Shown here piece after piece: positions 5,690 through 13,925 of a stretch of DNA of 42,542 nt. This stretch comes from an uncultured Clostridium sp. Its GTDB lineage: Bacteria > Bacillota > Clostridia > TANB77 > CAG-508. A model generated the notes under the pieces. The model saw only the letters and a program-made list of their open reading frames with translations, did no database searches and was not told the DNA's origin. The position numbers and the translations under genes are program-made. Each line of letters begins with the position of its first letter. Position 1 is the stretch's first letter. The stretch lies in assembly GCA_948471035.1 (NCBI GenBank), contig CAOKRC010000012.1:1-42542 (forward strand), given 5' to 3'.

Positions 5690-8300
5690 TTATGACACAC
5701 TTTCTTTTAGTTTAACTAATGTATTAAGTGCCTCTATTGGTGTTAATTCATTTAAATTAATTTTATCTATTTCATGTGCAAGTTCTGCAAGTTTATAATT
5801 ATACATATCTAATTGTCCAGAACTTTGAGATTTTGGAGATTTTTCTACATTTTGAATTATACTACTTTTTCTTTCTAAGCTCTTTAATATCTCATTTGCT
5901 TTCTTAACTACTGGTGCTGGAACACCTGCTAATTTTGCAACATGTATACCATAAGATTCGTCTGTTCCACCTTCTACAATCTTCCTTAAAAAGATTATAT
6001 CCTCACCTTTTTCTTTAACAGCTATAGAGTAATTCTTTATACCTTCTTCTTTGTCTTCAAGCCCGAGTTAATTCGTGATAGTGTGTTGCAAACAATGTTT
6101 TAGCACCACATTTTTCTTTATCTGCTATATATGATGCAACAGCCCATGCAATTGATAATCCATCATATGTTGATGTTCCTCTTCCTATTTCATCTAATAT
6201 AACCAAGCTATTTGATGTTGCTTCTTTTAAGATATTTGCAACTTCCATCATTTCAACCATAAATGTACTTTGTCCCATACTTAAATCATCTGATGCACCT
6301 ACTCTTGTAAATATCTTATCTACAATTCCAATACTTGCACTAGCAGCAGGCACAAAGCTTCCTACTTGAGCCATAAGTGTTATTAGTGCAACTTGTCTCA
6401 TATATGTTGATTTACCAGCCATATTAGGACCTGTTATTATAGATAATCTGTCGTGTTCTTTATCTAAATATGTATCGTTTTCAACAAAACCACCACTTGG
6501 TAGCATTTTTTCTATTACTGGATGTCTTCCACCTTTAATATCTATTACCCCATCTTCTGTAATTTCTGGTTTTACATAGTTTAAATCTTCAGCAACAGTT
6601 GCAAAAGATGTTAATACATCTAAAGTAGATATAACATTCGCTGTTTTTTGTATTCTAGTTATTTCACAAGCAAGTTTACATCGTATTTCTAAGAATAAGT
6701 TATATTCTAAATCTACAAGTTTTTCTTGTGAACCTAGTATTTTATCTTCTAATTCTTTTAATTCTTCTGTAATAAACCTTTCTGCATTAGTTAATGTTTG
6801 CTTTCTTATAAATCTATCTGGTACTTGGTTTAAATTTGATTTTGTTACCTCTATAAAATATCCAAATACCTTATTAAATCCTACTTTTAAATTCTTTATT
6901 CCTGTTTTTTCTTTTTCGTTAAACTCTAGCTCCATAAGCCACTTTTTTCCATCTGTTGTTGCAGATTTTAGTTCGTCTACTTCGCTATTATATCCTTTTT
7001 TTATCATTCCTCCTTCTTTAACAGATATAGGAGGTTCTTCTACTATTGCATTTTCTATTAATTCATATACATCTTTTAATTCATCTAAATCATTATACAA
7101 TTTCTTTAACATACTAGAATTAGTAGTTGATAATAGCTTCTTAATTTCAGGTAATTCTCTTACTGAAGATTTTAAAGATATCATATCTCTTGCATTTGCA
7201 TTTCCATATGATATTTTACCTATTAATCTTTCTATATCATAAACTTTTTTAAGGTTCTCTATAAGTTCTCCTCTTAACATTAAGCTATTTTTTAATTCTT
7301 CTACAGCATCAAGCCTTCCTGTAATCTCCCATTTATCTATTAATGGGTCGTTTAGCCATCTTCTTAGCATTCTTCCCCCCATAGAAGTTGAAGTCTTATC
7401 TAATACCCATAAAAGAGTTCCTTTCTTTGCCTTATCTCTCATTTTTTCAGTTATTTCAAGATTACGTCTTGCACTTATATCAAGTGCCATATATCTATTT
7501 GTACTATATACTTGAATTTTGTTTATGTGCTCTAGTTTGATTTTCTGTGTTTGGTTTAAATATGCTAAAAGACCATTTACAGCTGAAACCATAAATAAGT
7601 TGTCCTGAAAATTTTCTATTTTTTCTCCATAATCTGTTATTACCTCATAATTATTTTTAATGTTTTCTATACCTTCGTTAAATACTTCATCTTCTACTTT
7701 AGATATATATAAATTAAATCTTTCTTTTATTTTATCTATTTCTTCGGTTGCCAAATATAATAGGCTATTTACTACTATTTCTGATGGAGCAAAACGTGAC
7801 ATTTCATCTAATAGTCTTTCAAAATTATTTGTTTCATTAATACTGGTAGCATAAAATTCTCCTGTTGATATATCACAAACTGCTACACCAAAATATATTC
7901 CTTTTTTAAATATACTCATTATATAATTATTTTTCTTTTCTTCTAATAGATTAGATTCTATAACTGTACCAGGTGTTACAACTCTTATAACATCTCTTTT
8001 TACAATTCCTTTTGCAGTTTTAGGATCTTCTATTTGTTCACATATTGCTACTTTATAACCTTTTGAGATTAATCTTGCAATATACATTTCTGCTGCATGA
8101 AAAGGAACACCACACATTGGTGCTCTTTCTGCTTGTCCACAGTCTTTACCTGTTAAAGTAATTTCAAGTTCTCTTGAAGCGGTTAGTGCATCATAAAAGA
8201 ACATTTCATAAAAGTCTCCTAATCTGTAAAATAATATACAGTCTTTATATTGTTCCTTTGTTTCTAAATAGTGTTGCATCATTGGAGAAAATTCTGCCAT
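5690..8300 (-). CDS. mutS: DNA mismatch repair protein MutS, interrupted by an apparent +1 frameshift
   Basis: Recognises mismatches and loops and recruits MutL. The first frame (8300 to 6057) contains the mismatch-binding domain I (MMQHYLETKEQYKDCILFYR start, GDFYEMF), connector, core and clamp, then the ABC ATPase with TGPNMAGKST near residue 625, DEIGRGTSTYDG, and ATHYHELT. Directly after HELT the zero-frame codon is CGG (codon 746) and stop follows two codons later. The next frame resumes LEDKEEGIKNYSIAVKEKGED, then GGTDESYGIHVAKLAGVP, and runs to the TAA at 5690-5692. The joined length would be 869 residues, normal for MutS. Loss of the tail would remove the dimerisation and clamp-binding end. 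It may be co-transcribed with miaB, 21 nt upstream. Confidence 0.93.
6063..6065 (-). other. Zero-frame CGG at the mutS frame break (possible +1 recoding site)
   Basis: Minus-strand codons read GAA TTA ACT CGG GCT TGA. Skipping the C gives ACT-GGG-CTT-GAA-GAC (Thr-Gly-Leu-Glu-Asp), which joins the conserved HELT to the normal MutS C-terminus. This is the same configuration as the ffh break: a zero-frame CGG that becomes GGN after a one-base skip. Confidence 0.5.
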
Positions 8301-8321
8301 ATTTGTTACCTCTCTTCTAAA

Positions 8322-9704
8322 TTATAATTCCCCTTTTAAGTACCACATATGTTCTGATACTATTTTTAGGTCTATTACTGAATGTATTAAATCTTTTGTC
8401 CCTTCAAATATTACTACTTTATTTGAATCAGTTCTTCCTGTTAACATATTAGGATTATTTTTGCTTTCTCCTTCAACTAGTACTTTTTGTATAGTACCCA
8501 CATATTTTTTGTTGTTTTCTCCTATACCACTTTCTACTAGTGCTTTTAACCTATCAAATCTTTTATGTTTTATTTCCTCTGGTATTTGATTTTCCATTTT
8601 ATCTCCTGGTGTTCCTACTCTTCTTGAATATATAAACATATATACTTGTTCAAAGTTTACTTTTTTTACTACATCTAAAGTATCTTCAAAATCTTCTTCG
8701 GTTTCACCTGGAAATCCTACAATTATATCTGTTGAAAATACTACATCCTGAATACGCTCTTTCATTTTTTCAGCTAAAGCTATAAATTGTTCTTTTGTGT
8801 ATTTTCTATTCATTGATTTTAACACTTTACTACTTCCTGATTGAAGTGGTAAGTGTATTGTCTTACAAACTTTATCACATTTTTCAACTGCCTCGATTAC
8901 ATCATCTGTAAAGTCCTTTGGATGTGGAGATACAAAACGTATTCTTTCTATTCCTTCTATTTTGTTTACATCATATAATAAGTTTGAAAATTTATAATTT
9001 TCTCCACCATTATAAGAGTTAACATTTTGACCAAGTAATGTAATTTCTTTATATCCTTGTTTTGCTAAATCTCTTACTTCATTTAATATATCAATTGGTG
9101 TTCTACTTCTTTCTCTTCCTCTTACATATGGAACGATACAGTAACTACAGAAATTGTTACAGCCATACATTATTGTTACAGATGCTTTAATGTTGTCGTC
9201 TCTTTTAATTGGCAAACCCTCATATACTTCTCCATCAATATCTATAACATCATCTATTCTTTTTCTCTCTTCTAATATCTTATATATATCTTCTGGTAAT
9301 TTATGAAGTGTATGTGTTCCAAAAATTATATCTACATAAGGATAACTTGAATGTAATTTTTCTACAATGTGTTTTTCTTGCATCATACATCCACCAATAG
9401 CTATAATTGTGTCTTTTTGTTCTTTTTGTCTTTTCATTTCACCAATTTTACCAAATAACTTATCTTCAGCATTTTCTCTAACACAGCAAGTATTGAAAAC
9501 AACTACATCTGCTTTATTAGCATCATCCTCTTTAGAATATCCCATTTCTTCTAACATACCACATATTTTCTCAGAATCATTTTCATTTAACTGACACCCA
9601 AAAGTAAAGATACTATATTTTAAGTCTTTTCCTCTATTTAATTCATTAACTTTATTCATAAATCCATATTGTTCTTCTATCTCATTTTTCAAAATCTTTT
9701 CCAC
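8322..9704 (-). CDS. miaB: tRNA-2-methylthio-N6-dimethylallyladenosine synthase MiaB
   Basis: Radical-SAM methylthiotransferase that converts i6A37 to ms2i6A37 in tRNAs reading UNN codons. The N-terminal UPF0004 domain has the three cluster cysteines (FGCQLNENDSEK, NTCCVREN, IGGCMMQEK). The radical-SAM motif CNNFCSYCIVPYVRGRERS sits near residue 180, and a TRAM domain follows at the C-terminus (YVGTIQKVLVEG, GRTDSNKVV). The 460-residue length is standard. A ribosome binding site AGGTGG and a good promoter precede it. The miaB-mutS order is common in Clostridia. Confidence 0.97.
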   Translation of the reverse strand: MEKILKNEIEEQYGFMNKVNELNRGKDLKYSIFTFGCQLNENDSEKICGMLEEMGYSKEDDANKADVVVFNTCCVRENAEDKLFGKIGEMKRQKEQKDTIIAIGGCMMQEKHIVEKLHSSYPYVDIIFGTHTLHKLPEDIYKILEERKRIDDVIDIDGEVYEGLPIKRDDNIKASVTIMYGCNNFCSYCIVPYVRGRERSRTPIDILNEVRDLAKQGYKEITLLGQNVNSYNGGENYKFSNLLYDVNKIEGIERIRFVSPHPKDFTDDVIEAVEKCDKVCKTIHLPLQSGSSKVLKSMNRKYTKEQFIALAEKMKERIQDVVFSTDIIVGFPGETEEDFEDTLDVVKKVNFEQVYMFIYSRRVGTPGDKMENQIPEEIKHKRFDRLKALVESGIGENNKKYVGTIQKVLVEGESKNNPNMLTGRTDSNKVVIFEGTKDLIHSVIDLKIVSEHMWYLKGEL

Positions 9705-9730
9705 CTACATTTTTCTATTTATTCCTACAT

Positions 9731-9759
9731 ATTTTATCACAATCAACCAAGTGTATCAA
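9731..9759 (-). promoter_or_regulatory. sigma-A promoter of miaB-mutS
   Basis: Minus strand: TTGATA (9754-9759), 17-nt spacer, TAAAAT (9731-9736), 27 nt before the miaB start. Spacing is optimal and each hexamer is one base from consensus. Confidence 0.7.
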
Positions 9760-9794
9760 GAGATTTTTTGGTATATTTATTTAGTAATTTATAA

Positions 9795-10304
9795 TTATAT
9801 TTGATAAGTATTATATACTATACTTTTTTCTTCCAGCAGTTTAAAATTACAAGCAATTGTTTTTAGAAAATTATTTTTGTGCTTTGTTACTACAGTATAC
9901 ATTTTATTTGCTCTTATATATATTTCTTCTTTATTAGAATTAATATATCTATACTCTGCTGCTATTAGATTTTTATACTTATCATCTTGCTCATTATATT
10001 CTAGTAACCTCATTACACTTACATATTTTGGGACTGGTATCATAGCAGAAAATTTAATAATTGCTAATGGTTTATTTTTTCTATCATATACAAAGAAAAA
10101 GCTAGGATTATTCTTATATTTTTTATAATGTTCTTTGTATGAATACAATGGTACGAAATAATCATAATTTTCGATTTTTAATACAATTCCTAAATATGGC
10201 CTACTATGTCCAATTTCATCTTTGTTATAACTTACATGTTTTTCAAATTCACTTAAATATTTAATATAATTTTTATCTACTGTATAAAATAATAATTCTT
10301 CCAT
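9795..10304 (-). CDS. type III toxin-antitoxin endoribonuclease toxin, ToxN/AbiQ family
   Basis: A 169-residue protein with the layout of ToxN/AbiQ/CptN toxins: FYTVDKNYIKYLSEFEKHV at the start, RPYLGIVLKIENYDYFVPL, then MIPVPKYVSVMRLLEYNEQD, and the C-terminal CNFKLLEEK that closes ToxN-type proteins. Family members are sequence-specific RNases held inactive by a repeat RNA that they process themselves; free toxin cuts transcripts and aborts phage infection. The context fits exactly: promoter, tandem 40-nt RNA repeats, hairpin terminator, then this ORF with a GAGG ribosome binding site. The toxin was identified by recalled family resemblance, not by a search; the repeat RNA upstream is independent support. 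Confidence 0.88.
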   Translation of the reverse strand: MEELLFYTVDKNYIKYLSEFEKHVSYNKDEIGHSRPYLGIVLKIENYDYFVPLYSYKEHYKKYKNNPSFFFVYDRKNKPLAIIKFSAMIPVPKYVSVMRLLEYNEQDDKYKNLIAAEYRYINSNKEEIYIRANKMYTVVTKHKNNFLKTIACNFKLLEEKSIVYNTYQI

Positions 10305-10326
10305 TATTCCTCATTTCTCCATAAAT

Positions 10327-10361
10327 ATAGGGAGTACACTTTTTTCAAATGTACCCCCTAT
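10327..10361 (-). terminator. Attenuating terminator between antitoxin RNA and toxin
   Basis: Arms 10327-10338 and 10350-10361 form a 12-bp stem with one G-U pair around an 11-nt A-rich loop (minus strand ATAGGGGGTACA ... TGTACTCCCTAT). The following bases ATATTTATGG give only a weak U-run, which suits the partial read-through needed to express the toxin from the antitoxin promoter, as in known type III systems. Confidence 0.8.
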
Positions 10362-10463
10362 TGCTTATTTATAAGGCTTAAGCATTACCTAATTTCAAAT
10401 CAGTTCATTTATGAGGCTTGAACTTTACCTAATTTTAAATCGTTCTTTTTTTAAAGTAAGAAC
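10362..10463 (-). repeat. Tandem 40-nt repeats of the antitoxin RNA
   Basis: Two well-conserved units, with a degenerate third at the 5' end of the RNA. Unit boundaries fall at 10362, 10402 and 10442. In minus-strand sense each good unit reads GATTTNAAATTAGGTAA, then a stem-loop enclosing AAGCCTNATAAAT. Confidence 0.85.
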
Positions 10464-10503
10464 TCTCTATTAGTAATCATAAGATTACTATTCTAGTATA
10501 TTA

Positions 10504-10533
10504 ATTATACTATTCTTTTATCCGTTATGTCAA
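10504..10533 (-). promoter_or_regulatory. sigma-A promoter of the antitoxin RNA, with flanking inverted repeat
   Basis: Minus strand: TTGACA (10528-10533), 18-nt spacer, TATAAT (10504-10509); both hexamers match consensus. An 8-bp inverted repeat, ATACTATT/AATAGTAT (10507-10514 and 10540-10547), brackets the -35 and overlaps the -10, so it could be an operator. Confidence 0.8.
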
Positions 10534-10624
10534 TAAAAAAATAGTATTTTTTCAATAGCACTTTATAATGTCTTTTTTATACTCTAATATTTCGCACCAC
10601 CAAAGTATGGTCTGTTATAACTCA

Positions 10625-11221
10625 TTACATATACAACCCCTTTATTTTTATATAATCAAGCACATTTTCATCAATTGTATTGCTTATTTTGCTATAATTT
10701 TGCAATTCTTTTCTTGCTTTAGTTGAACTAGTTTCTATATGTTTTATATTTTCCATAATTATAAAATTTTGTTCATTTTTTGCAAGTTCTGCATTAGATT
10801 TAATTAATTCTTTACAATTCGCCATATTACGTTCAATTACAATGTATTTATAGTCTCTAGCCAAAATCTCTAAATCATTTGACATTAACATTTTACCTAC
10901 ATTGTCAGCACCCATTATGTAGAACTTTTCGATGTTAGGATAATTTTTTTCAATCATATTAAAGGCTTCAAGAGTAGTTAAATTTTTATCTTGATTTAAT
11001 TCAATATTTGAAACTTCTAAGTTATCATATTTGCATATAGCAATTTTTAACATATTATATCTATGTTTTTCGCTTACTAAGCCAATTTTATTATATTTAT
11101 CACCAACAGGAACAAATATAACTTTATCTAAGTTATATTTATTTGCTATTTCTTCTGCAAGTTCTATGTGTGCTTTTGTTACTGGATTAAAACTTCCTCC
11201 AAAAAAACCATATTTCTCCAT
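10625..11221 (-). CDS. nadD: nicotinate-nucleotide adenylyltransferase NadD
   Basis: Adenylates nicotinate mononucleotide to deamido-NAD in NAD synthesis. The protein (198 residues) shows the nucleotidyltransferase signature GFFGGSFNPVTKAHIELAEE at the N-terminus (the H in the GSFNPVTKAH motif), the substrate segment YIMGADNVGKM, and the C-terminal ETSSTKARKEL, a variant of the usual ISST-R motif. Length fits NadD. The HD hydrolase often found next to it is absent, and a toxin-antitoxin locus lies immediately downstream instead. Related nucleotidyltransferases such as CoaD are shorter and less likely. Confidence 0.9.
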   Translation of the reverse strand: MEKYGFFGGSFNPVTKAHIELAEEIANKYNLDKVIFVPVGDKYNKIGLVSEKHRYNMLKIAICKYDNLEVSNIELNQDKNLTTLEAFNMIEKNYPNIEKFYIMGADNVGKMLMSNDLEILARDYKYIVIERNMANCKELIKSNAELAKNEQNFIIMENIKHIETSSTKARKELQNYSKISNTIDENVLDYIKIKGLYM

Positions 11222-11256
11222 TTTATATTTCCTTTATTTCTATATTCTTTGTTTTA

Positions 11257-11403
11257 AGAACCCCCAGTCAGCTACGCTGACAGCCCCCTTATATAAAGGG
11301 GCCTTTTCTCTACTGTTTTGGACTAGTATAGATTATTTAAAAATAGAGTAAAGCCTCATTTACCTAAGGGAGATGGCAGGACGTAGTCCTAACAGAGGGT
11401 TCT
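11257..11403. repeat. MITE-like intergenic element (147 bp)
   Basis: The ends AGAACCCCC and GAGGGTTCT form a 9-bp terminal inverted repeat with one mismatch. Inside are several GC-rich hairpins: GTCAGC-TAC-GCTGAC (11267-11281), CCCCTTATATAAAGGGG (11284-11300) and AGGACGTAGTCCT (11378-11390). The base composition contrasts with the AT-rich surroundings. The style matches the repeated palindromic elements common in clostridial genomes. There is only one copy in this window and no ORF. Confidence 0.75.
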
Positions 11404-11434
11404 ATAATATTATTCATAGATTGAATTAATAATT

Positions 11435-12106
11435 TTATATATATTTTTTTATTTCTTCAAATATTTCTTCGTGAATATCGTTTATTGACCTTATTTTACC
11501 TTCTTTTACACATTTTACTTCACGCCAATCATATTTATCTACTACACTGCAAGCAGCATTATAGCTATCTACTATATGACTTTTATCTCTTTCATGTATA
11601 TCTTTTTGTGCCTGATGCGTAAATTTATTTTCTCTGTTTTCCATTAAATGCATAGCATATTCTGGTGGCATGTTTAGGAAAAATGTTTTTGTTGGCACTG
11701 GTAAACTATATAGATTAAATTCAAAATCCCATAGCCAATTTAAAAATTTTTCTCTTTCTTCTGGTTCCTCAATCTTCCCTGCTTGATGCACCATATTTGC
11801 AGTTGTATATCTATCTGCAAGTATTATTCCACCTTCGTTATAGTAATCTTCAAAATACTTTTTAAATGTTGCATATCTATCAGCAGCATAAAATGTTGAT
11901 GCAATGTATGGACTTACATCTTTTGCATGTTCGCCAAATTCTCCTGATAAATACATCTTTACAAGTGAAGATGATGGGCTATCATAATTTGGAAAACTTA
12001 CTACTCTATATTTTATATTTTCTTCATTAAATCTTTCTTGTAGTTTTCTAAATTGTGTTTGTTTTCCACTTCCATCTGTTCCATCTATTACAAATAATTT
12101 TCCCAT
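11435..12106 (-). CDS. tmk: thymidylate kinase
   Basis: Phosphorylates dTMP to dTDP for DNA synthesis; dTDP also feeds dTTP for the dTDP-rhamnose genes farther along. The 223 residues begin KLFVIDGTDGSGKQTQFRKL with the P-loop GTDGSGKQTQ, in which Gln replaces the more usual Thr/Ser after Lys, a form I associate with a clostridial subgroup. ILADRYTTANMVHQ (the DR-Y/S motif) and a lid-region ENKFTHQAQKDIHERD follow. An AAGGAG ribosome binding site precedes it. Confidence 0.88.
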   Translation of the reverse strand: MGKLFVIDGTDGSGKQTQFRKLQERFNEENIKYRVVSFPNYDSPSSSLVKMYLSGEFGEHAKDVSPYIASTFYAADRYATFKKYFEDYYNEGGIILADRYTTANMVHQAGKIEEPEEREKFLNWLWDFEFNLYSLPVPTKTFFLNMPPEYAMHLMENRENKFTHQAQKDIHERDKSHIVDSYNAACSVVDKYDWREVKCVKEGKIRSINDIHEEIFEEIKKYI

Positions 12107-12147
12107 ATTTATTGCTCCTTATTTTTATTATTGTGTCCAATTCTCTT

Positions 12148-12174
12148 TATGGGTTGCATGACATGCAACCCATA
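12148..12174. repeat. 27-bp perfect palindrome between metG and tmk
   Basis: 13-bp arms (plus-strand TATGGGTTGCATG) surround a single central A. On the minus strand no T-tract follows, so it is a poor intrinsic terminator. It may be an mRNA-stabilising hairpin, a protein site or a small mobile hairpin element. Confidence 0.6.
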
Positions 12175-12199
12175 TATTATATCTTAATTACCTCTTATT

Positions 12200-13771
12200 T
12201 TAATGTTTCATTCCTTCTTTAATATATTCTACCTCTTTTTCTAGATCTAAACGCATAAATAAAGGTTCTCCTTTTTCTATAACTTTTGTTCCTTCTGGTA
12301 TCAAGTTATAATTATATATGCTTTCCCAAGTTTTTAATTCATCAGCATTTATTCCAATTTGTCTTAATATGTTATTTGCAGTCTCTGGCATAAATGGTAT
12401 TAATGCTACTCCAACTTTTCTTAAATTTTCTATTAAATGATACATACAAGATTGTAATTTTTCTGTTTCTCCATTTTTTTCTAATGCCCAAGGTGTTGTT
12501 TCATCTATATATTTATTAGTTCTTGCAATTAAAGTCCAAAGTTCTTGTAAGGCATTTGCAAATTCAAATTTTTCTATTAGTTTTTCTAGCTTTTCTAATT
12601 GTGTTTTTGCAAATTCTTCTAGTTCGCTATCAACTTCATTTTTATGTCCACTGTATACTGGTACAACTCCACCAAAGTACTTGTTAACCATAGATACAGT
12701 TCTATTTAATAAGTTTCCTAAGTCATTACACAAATCAAAATTAAATCTTTCTACAAATCCTTCTGGCGAGAATACTCCATCTTGTACAACTGGCATTTCT
12801 CTTAGTAAGAAATACTTAACAGCATCTAATCCATATCTATCTATTAATAATTCTGGATATACGACATTTCCTTTTGATTTACTCATTTTTCCATCTTTCA
12901 TCATTATCCAGTTATGAACAAGAATTTTTTTAGGAAGCGGTAAAGCTAATGCCATCAAGAATATTGGCCAATATATTAAGTGAAATCTTGCTATATCTTT
13001 TCCTACAATTTGTACATCTGCTGGCCAATACTTTTTAAATAAACTGTCATCTTCACTCATATACCCCAATGCAGTTATATAGTTTGTTAGAGCATCTAGC
13101 CATACATATATTACATGTTTTGGATCACTCTTTACTTTTATTCCCCAATCAAAGCTTGTACGAGTAACACACAAATCTTCAAGCCCTGGTTTTATGAAGT
13201 TATTAATCATTTCTGTCTTTCTAAATTCAGGTGTAATAAAGTCTGTTTCTTCATATAGTTTCATTAATTTATCTGCATATTTTTTCATATTAAAAAAATA
13301 TGCTTCTTCTTTCATAAGTTTAACTTCACGTCCACAATCTGGGCATTTTTCATCTATTAACTGTGTTTTTGTAAAGTATGTTTCACAAGGTACACAATAC
13401 ATTCCCTCATATGTTCCTTTGTATATATCGCCTTTAGCAAGAAATTTCTCAAATATTTCCTGTACAACTTTGCAATGTCTTTCATCAGTAGTTCTTATGA
13501 AGTCATCATAACAAATATCCATTTTAGCCCATAATTCTTTTGCCAAAGTAGCCATTTCATCTACATATTTTTGTGGCTCCATTTCTTTACTTTCTGCAAC
13601 TGTTTGTATTTTTTGACCGTGCTCATCTGTACCTGTAAGAAGATATGTATCATATCCTCTTAATGTTTTATATCTTTTTATAGTATCTGCTACTACTGTT
13701 GTATATGCTGTTCCAATATGAAATTTTCCACTTGGATAGTATATTGGAGTAGTTATATAGTATTTGTCCAT
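12200..13771 (-). CDS. metG: methionyl-tRNA synthetase, short form
   Basis: Charges tRNA-Met. The class I signature is HIGT within PSGKFHIGTAYTTVVADTI, and the KMSKS loop is DGKMSKSKGNV near residue 300. The connective domain holds one CxxC pair set (CVPCETYFTK and KCPDCGREV), so a single zinc knuckle is expected. At 523 residues it stops after the anticodon-binding helical domain and lacks the C-terminal EMAP-like tRNA-binding domain found in longer forms. A GGAAAGGA ribosome binding site fits the start. No T-box leader is visible in the 150 nt upstream. Confidence 0.96.
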   Translation of the reverse strand: MDKYYITTPIYYPSGKFHIGTAYTTVVADTIKRYKTLRGYDTYLLTGTDEHGQKIQTVAESKEMEPQKYVDEMATLAKELWAKMDICYDDFIRTTDERHCKVVQEIFEKFLAKGDIYKGTYEGMYCVPCETYFTKTQLIDEKCPDCGREVKLMKEEAYFFNMKKYADKLMKLYEETDFITPEFRKTEMINNFIKPGLEDLCVTRTSFDWGIKVKSDPKHVIYVWLDALTNYITALGYMSEDDSLFKKYWPADVQIVGKDIARFHLIYWPIFLMALALPLPKKILVHNWIMMKDGKMSKSKGNVVYPELLIDRYGLDAVKYFLLREMPVVQDGVFSPEGFVERFNFDLCNDLGNLLNRTVSMVNKYFGGVVPVYSGHKNEVDSELEEFAKTQLEKLEKLIEKFEFANALQELWTLIARTNKYIDETTPWALEKNGETEKLQSCMYHLIENLRKVGVALIPFMPETANNILRQIGINADELKTWESIYNYNLIPEGTKVIEKGEPLFMRLDLEKEVEYIKEGMKH

Positions 13772-13855
13772 ATTTTTCGTTCCTTTCCAAAGAATTTATA
13801 TTAATAATAATTTTATTTCATTCATTACATATATCATTTTGCAATCATTAATAAA

Positions 13856-13884
13856 ATAGTAATATTATTATAAATTATTATCAA
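13856..13884 (-). promoter_or_regulatory. probable promoter of metG
   Basis: Minus strand: TTGATA (13879-13884), 17-nt spacer, TACTAT (13856-13861), about 85 nt before the metG start. The region is very AT-rich, so chance resemblance is possible. Confidence 0.5.
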
Positions 13885-13899
13885 TATAAATCTTGTTAT

Positions 13900-13925
13900 A
13901 GCGGACGAGCAATGCTCGCCCCTAC
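13900..13925. repeat. Short relative of the dispersed inverted repeat, overlapping the glmM stop
   Basis: Plus-strand GCGGACGAGCAATGCTCGCC followed by CCTACA; the minus strand reads TGTAGGGGCGAGC..., as at the end of the 23121 and 2703 elements. The centre CGAGCAATGCTCG is a tight hairpin. The TAG in TGTAG is the stop codon of glmM. Confidence 0.7.

Larger units (their letters stand above)
10327..10497 (-). ncRNA. type III antitoxin RNA (ToxI/AntiQ-like)
   Basis: The predicted transcript starts near 10497, 7 nt past the TATAAT, and ends at the hairpin 10327-10361. It opens with an 8-bp hairpin (10471-10490). It then carries units with a period of exactly 40 nt, in each of which a short stem encloses a 13-14 nt loop: GTTC/GAAC (10442-10463), AGTTC/GAACT (10402-10424) and TGCTT/AAGCA (10362-10384). 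The last two stems differ at three positions and all three changes are compensated, which is strong evidence of a conserved RNA fold. The units also share GATTT-AAATTAGGTAA and AAGCCT-ATAAAT. Known type III antitoxins are pseudoknots of 2-6 such repeats. Confidence 0.85.
10305..10624. other. Intergenic region holding the type III antitoxin RNA
   Basis: These 320 bases between toxN and nadD contain, on the minus strand, the toxI promoter, a 5' hairpin, three 40-nt-spaced repeat stems and the terminator. The segment 10548-10624 after the nadD stop is AT-rich, with no convincing gene; a 13-codon ORF there is too short to support. Confidence 0.7.

Noticed and set aside
10580..10624. Tiny ORF (13 codons) after nadD
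   Set aside because: It is too short and overlaps the end of nadD, with no independent support.
13772..13899. T-box riboswitch upstream of metG
   Set aside because: The region is short and AT-rich, without a specifier hairpin, T-box sequence or leader terminator.
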